Source: Limonium bicolor (Eukaryota; Streptophyta; Magnoliopsida; Caryophyllales; Plumbaginaceae). Taken from it: a stretch of DNA of 64,000 nt. Both the position numbers and the translations under genes were made by a program. The stretch spans positions 89,956,300 to 90,020,299 of the forward strand of contig CM041777.1 of the NCBI GenBank assembly GCA_023374045.1, read 5' to 3'. How positions within the stretch are numbered: position 1 is the stretch's first letter; each line of letters opens with the position of its first letter. This document shows positions 61,523 to 64,000 of the stretch, in pieces. The notes beneath the pieces are model-generated. The model was not told where the DNA came from and made no database searches. It saw nothing but the letters and a program-made list of their open reading frames with translations.

Positions 61523-61933
61523 GGGAAAATTCATGATATACCCCTGTTTTCTTTCGTAATTCACAATATACCCCTATGATTTTCGTAATTCAACTTTACA
61601 TATGCTTAATTGTTGTCCAAAATTGATGAAACTTTACATGGACGATGCTAAAGTGTTATATTTTGGTTCAATATCAAATTTGAAGTTTTTTAAGCTCACA
61701 TGTGACCTGTGGGACCCAATGAGCAGTCATATATACATTGGGTCCCACAGGTCACATGTGAGCTTAAAAAACTTCAAATTTGATATTGAACCAAAATATA
61801 ACACTTTAGCATCGTCCATGTAAAGTTTCATCAATTTTGGACAACATTTAAGCATATGTAAAGTTGAATTACGAAAATCATAGGGTATATTGTGAATTAC
61901 GAAAGAAAACAGGGGTATATCATGAATTTTCCC
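61523..61933. mobile_element. Palindromic MITE (Mutator-type, 411 bp) nested in another element
   Basis: It begins GGGAAAATTCATGATATACC and ends with the exact inverse, GGTATATCATGAATTTTCCC, flanked by a perfect 9-bp duplication TTTAAAATA (61514-61522 and 61934-61942). The whole element is nearly one palindrome with a very short centre near 61728. The 9-bp duplication points to Mutator-type transposition. It interrupts the left inverted repeat of the element at 61390-62945. Confidence 0.92.
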
Positions 61934-62089
61934 TTTAAAATATAAGTTCAAAATGTAAAAAACATTATACCATTATTCATCTGAATTCAAGCTCTTCAAA
62001 ACAAGACCAACATGGATATGCTTTGAGAACTTTAAAAATTTATATTAATTACATGTATATATTCATATATCAATGAGACTTATGATTCA

Positions 62090-62700
62090 TAACATTATTT
62101 TAGTGTATCATAATATCACTTTTAATGAATCATAATATCAAAATTAATGAATCATATCTTCATTTTAGTGTATCATCGCAAACATATAAGAATAAAATTT
62201 TTTACACAATAATACAACATAAATATTTGATATGTATGAAAAATATGCGTTTCGTCATATTAGGTTTAAAATACACCATACAACAATAATAATACACTAC
62301 AAAACATAATAATTTTTATCAGTTCCGAAGTTTGTTTCTAATTCACCACTTATTAGTTAATGAATCATAATATCAATTTTAATGAATCATAATATCAAAA
62401 TTAGTGAATCATATCTTCATTTTAGTGTATCATCGCAAACATATAAGAATAAAAAATTTACACTATAATACAACACAAAATAATATTGGTATGTATGAAA
62501 AATATGTGATTCGTCATATAAGTTTTAAAATACACCATACAACAATAATAATACACTACAAAACAATAATGATTTTATCGGTTCCAAAGTTTATTATCTA
62601 ATTCACCATTTATTAGTTAATGAATCATAATATCAATTTTAATGAATCATAATATCAAATTAATTAATCATATTATCATTTTAGTGTATCATCATACACA
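62090..62700. repeat. Tandem repeat, period about 257 bases
   Basis: The string CATTTTAGTGTATCATC recurs at 62161, 62418 and 62677. Two nearly full units and one partial unit are present, each rich in ATGAATCATAATATCA subrepeats. It is internal to the long-TIR element. Confidence 0.8.
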
Positions 62701-62945
62701 TGTAAAAATAGTTTTTTTTTCAAAGTTATCAAAACATATTCATGACTGGTCTTGTTTTGAAGAGCTTGAATTTAGATGAAGAGTGGTATAATTTTTTTTC
62801 ATTTTGGATTTATATATTAAAATTATAACTATTTAAAGTTAATATAGTAAAAGACAGCCCAGTCAGCAAGACAGTCCAGTCAACAGCTGACTGGGACTGC
62901 CAAATCAGTGTCCTCTCCTACCTCCTGTACGGACGCTTGCACAAT

Positions 62946-63354
62946 AGAATTTGCCGATGAAGTGTAAGGCTGACTACAACTAATATGCCAATATTGCTCA
63001 CGTTGTGTGGATGCCATTAGTGATTAACTAGAGTATATATTTGACTTTGTGTTAATTAATACAAAATCTGATTGAGTTGCGCCTCACCATGGAAGCTGTG
63101 TTAATATGATATGGAGTGTTGGAAACTCCTGACGATGCTTAACAAGTGAGATGAAGAGTTATTGTAGGTTACCAACTGAATAATTCTGTTGCAAGTGTCG
63201 ACTCGTGCAATATTTATATATAAGTGATCAGGAAGAGGGATATAATTAACTAAGGTTGGTTAGTAGGATTATGCAAAGCTTAACATAAGTTTTGGCCAGA
63301 GATCAACCATGTGTTAGCCGGCCTAGCCAAAAGGTTGTGCAGAACTTTGGTGAA
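62946..63354. other. Short intergenic stretch, nothing recognised
   Basis: No gene, repeat boundary or RNA structure can be supported here. Confidence 0.4.
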
Positions 63355-63357
63355 TTA

Positions 63358-63818
63358 GGGTGCGTTCGTTCATCATCACCGGTTGATTTAGTTGACCATT
63401 AATCGCACATTAATGTATGAGGTAAAAGGTGGGATTAAGGCATGTTCCAAAAACAACCTGTTCGTTGGAATGCTTAAAGATAAGGACGTTATTAGTAGGC
63501 AAAATACGAAAGTGTCCCTGATTGGATGTGTTCGCTGTCCCTATGCAGCGTCCAATTTTCTGCACTGTTTACCCAGTAACTATGAGGGAGGAGGAACTGA
63601 GATTGTATGAAGAAAATTTAGAAATAAATGAAGGGCAGCTGTGTAATTGCACATGTTCAGGTATCAGCTTATTTTACAAACGCAGGTTTTTGAGCCTTTA
63701 TGTTAAAGTCGATGTTACGCGAAAAAAGAGACAAATCGTGGGCCAGTCAAATCCCACCAACCTGATTAATGTGCTTTAAGTTGCTTTATGGACATTAATA
63801 TCCCGAACGAACGCACCC
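63358..63818. mobile_element. Tourist-like (PIF/Harbinger) MITE, 461 bp
   Basis: The termini GGGTGCGTTCGTTC and GAACGAACGCACCC are exact inverse complements, flanked by TTA on both sides (63355-63357 and 63819-63821), the target preference of PIF/Harbinger elements. The short plus-strand frames within it have no family resemblance. Confidence 0.88.
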
Positions 63819-63950
63819 TTAGTGGTTAAGCCAAGATTGGCCGGCCTTTATCTGAATGTATGTCTTCACTCTTGCTTTGCAAGTCTTCAGAGGTTCTTTA
63901 ACTATGTATTGAATATTGATATGCTGCTAGGTGCATCATGTTAATTATAA

Positions 63951-64000
63951 GGGAAAATTATGTTGCCCACCCATGAGGTATTGGGGAATTACAATGCCCA
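63951..64000. mobile_element. Probable start of another Mutator-like terminal repeat, cut by the window end
   Basis: GGGAAAATTATGTTGCCCAC followed by CCATGAGGT resembles the left terminus of the element at 11626 (GGGAAAATTACATCC ... CTATGAGGT). Only 50 bases are visible, so the assignment is tentative. Confidence 0.4.

Larger units (their letters stand above)
61390..62945. mobile_element. Long-TIR element with internal tandem repeats, host of a nested MITE
   Basis: The left arm (about 61395-62030, excluding the nested MITE) and the right arm (about 62720-62940) are inverse complements. Shared pieces include TGCAGCCGTCCG / CGGACGCTTGCA, CACCCAGTCAGC / GCTGACTGGG, TTATTATATTAATTTTAAA, and CATCTGAATTCAAGCTCTTC. 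The interior is a tandem repeat. No protein or clear target duplication is visible, so superfamily and exact ends are uncertain; the long TIR suggests a Mutator-like origin. Confidence 0.6.

Overview
This window is nuclear DNA of a flowering plant, almost certainly a eudicot. It holds intron-bearing plant genes (an SRC2-type C2 protein, a LEW1/NUS1-type subunit of cis-prenyltransferase, a PHR2-type photolyase-like protein, PARP2 and a WRKY49-like factor) spaced by AT-rich DNA and many plant transposons. I see no bacterial operon, CRISPR array, rRNA or tRNA gene. The species cannot be named from the sequence alone.

Layout. 1-329: flank. 330-11027: a 10.7 kb CACTA (En/Spm) transposon, with a TNP2 transposase and a Transposase_24 plus Ulp1-like protease gene, both on the minus strand, and palindromic subterminal repeats at both ends. 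11626-13251: a Mutator-like element with a 9-bp target duplication. 13481-14337: a hAT-type element packed with GGTTCC repeats, followed by a LINE reverse-transcriptase relic. 15676-16653: intact SRC2-like gene (minus). 17025-18339: fold-back element. 20467-22280: NUS1/LEW1-like gene (plus). 24246-26661: a 2.4 kb inverted repeat. 27316-29701: two LTR copies facing opposite ways, with a methionine-initiator-tRNA primer site beside the left one. 30502-32621: PHR2 (minus). 34182-34747: second hAT MITE. 36182-43188: PARP2 (minus, about 18 exons). 45485-49197: WRKY49-like gene (plus), flanked by two Stowaway MITEs and carrying half of a fold-back MITE in its second intron. 49592-57140: second CACTA element with a Transposase_24 gene and a captured LRR fragment. 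58026-60207: a LINE copy with an RRM-bearing ORF1, a poly(A) tail and a 17-bp target duplication but no ORF2. 60225-64000: nested MITEs and a Tourist/Harbinger MITE.

The host genes do not form a pathway. They are independent loci: dolichol/polyprenol synthesis (NUS1), blue-light/photolyase-like protein (PHR2), DNA-damage ADP-ribosylation (PARP2), a WRKY regulator and a membrane-associated C2 protein. NUS1, PHR2, PARP2 and WRKY49 keep their splice sites and family motifs, yet each is broken by one or more single-base indels. That shared pattern suggests residual assembly errors at least as much as real decay. Most of the novelty lies in the mobile DNA: precisely delimited elements with readable target-site duplications, two large hairpin-forming loci, a half-LINE, and a CACTA element whose protease catalytic residues can be followed across splice junctions.
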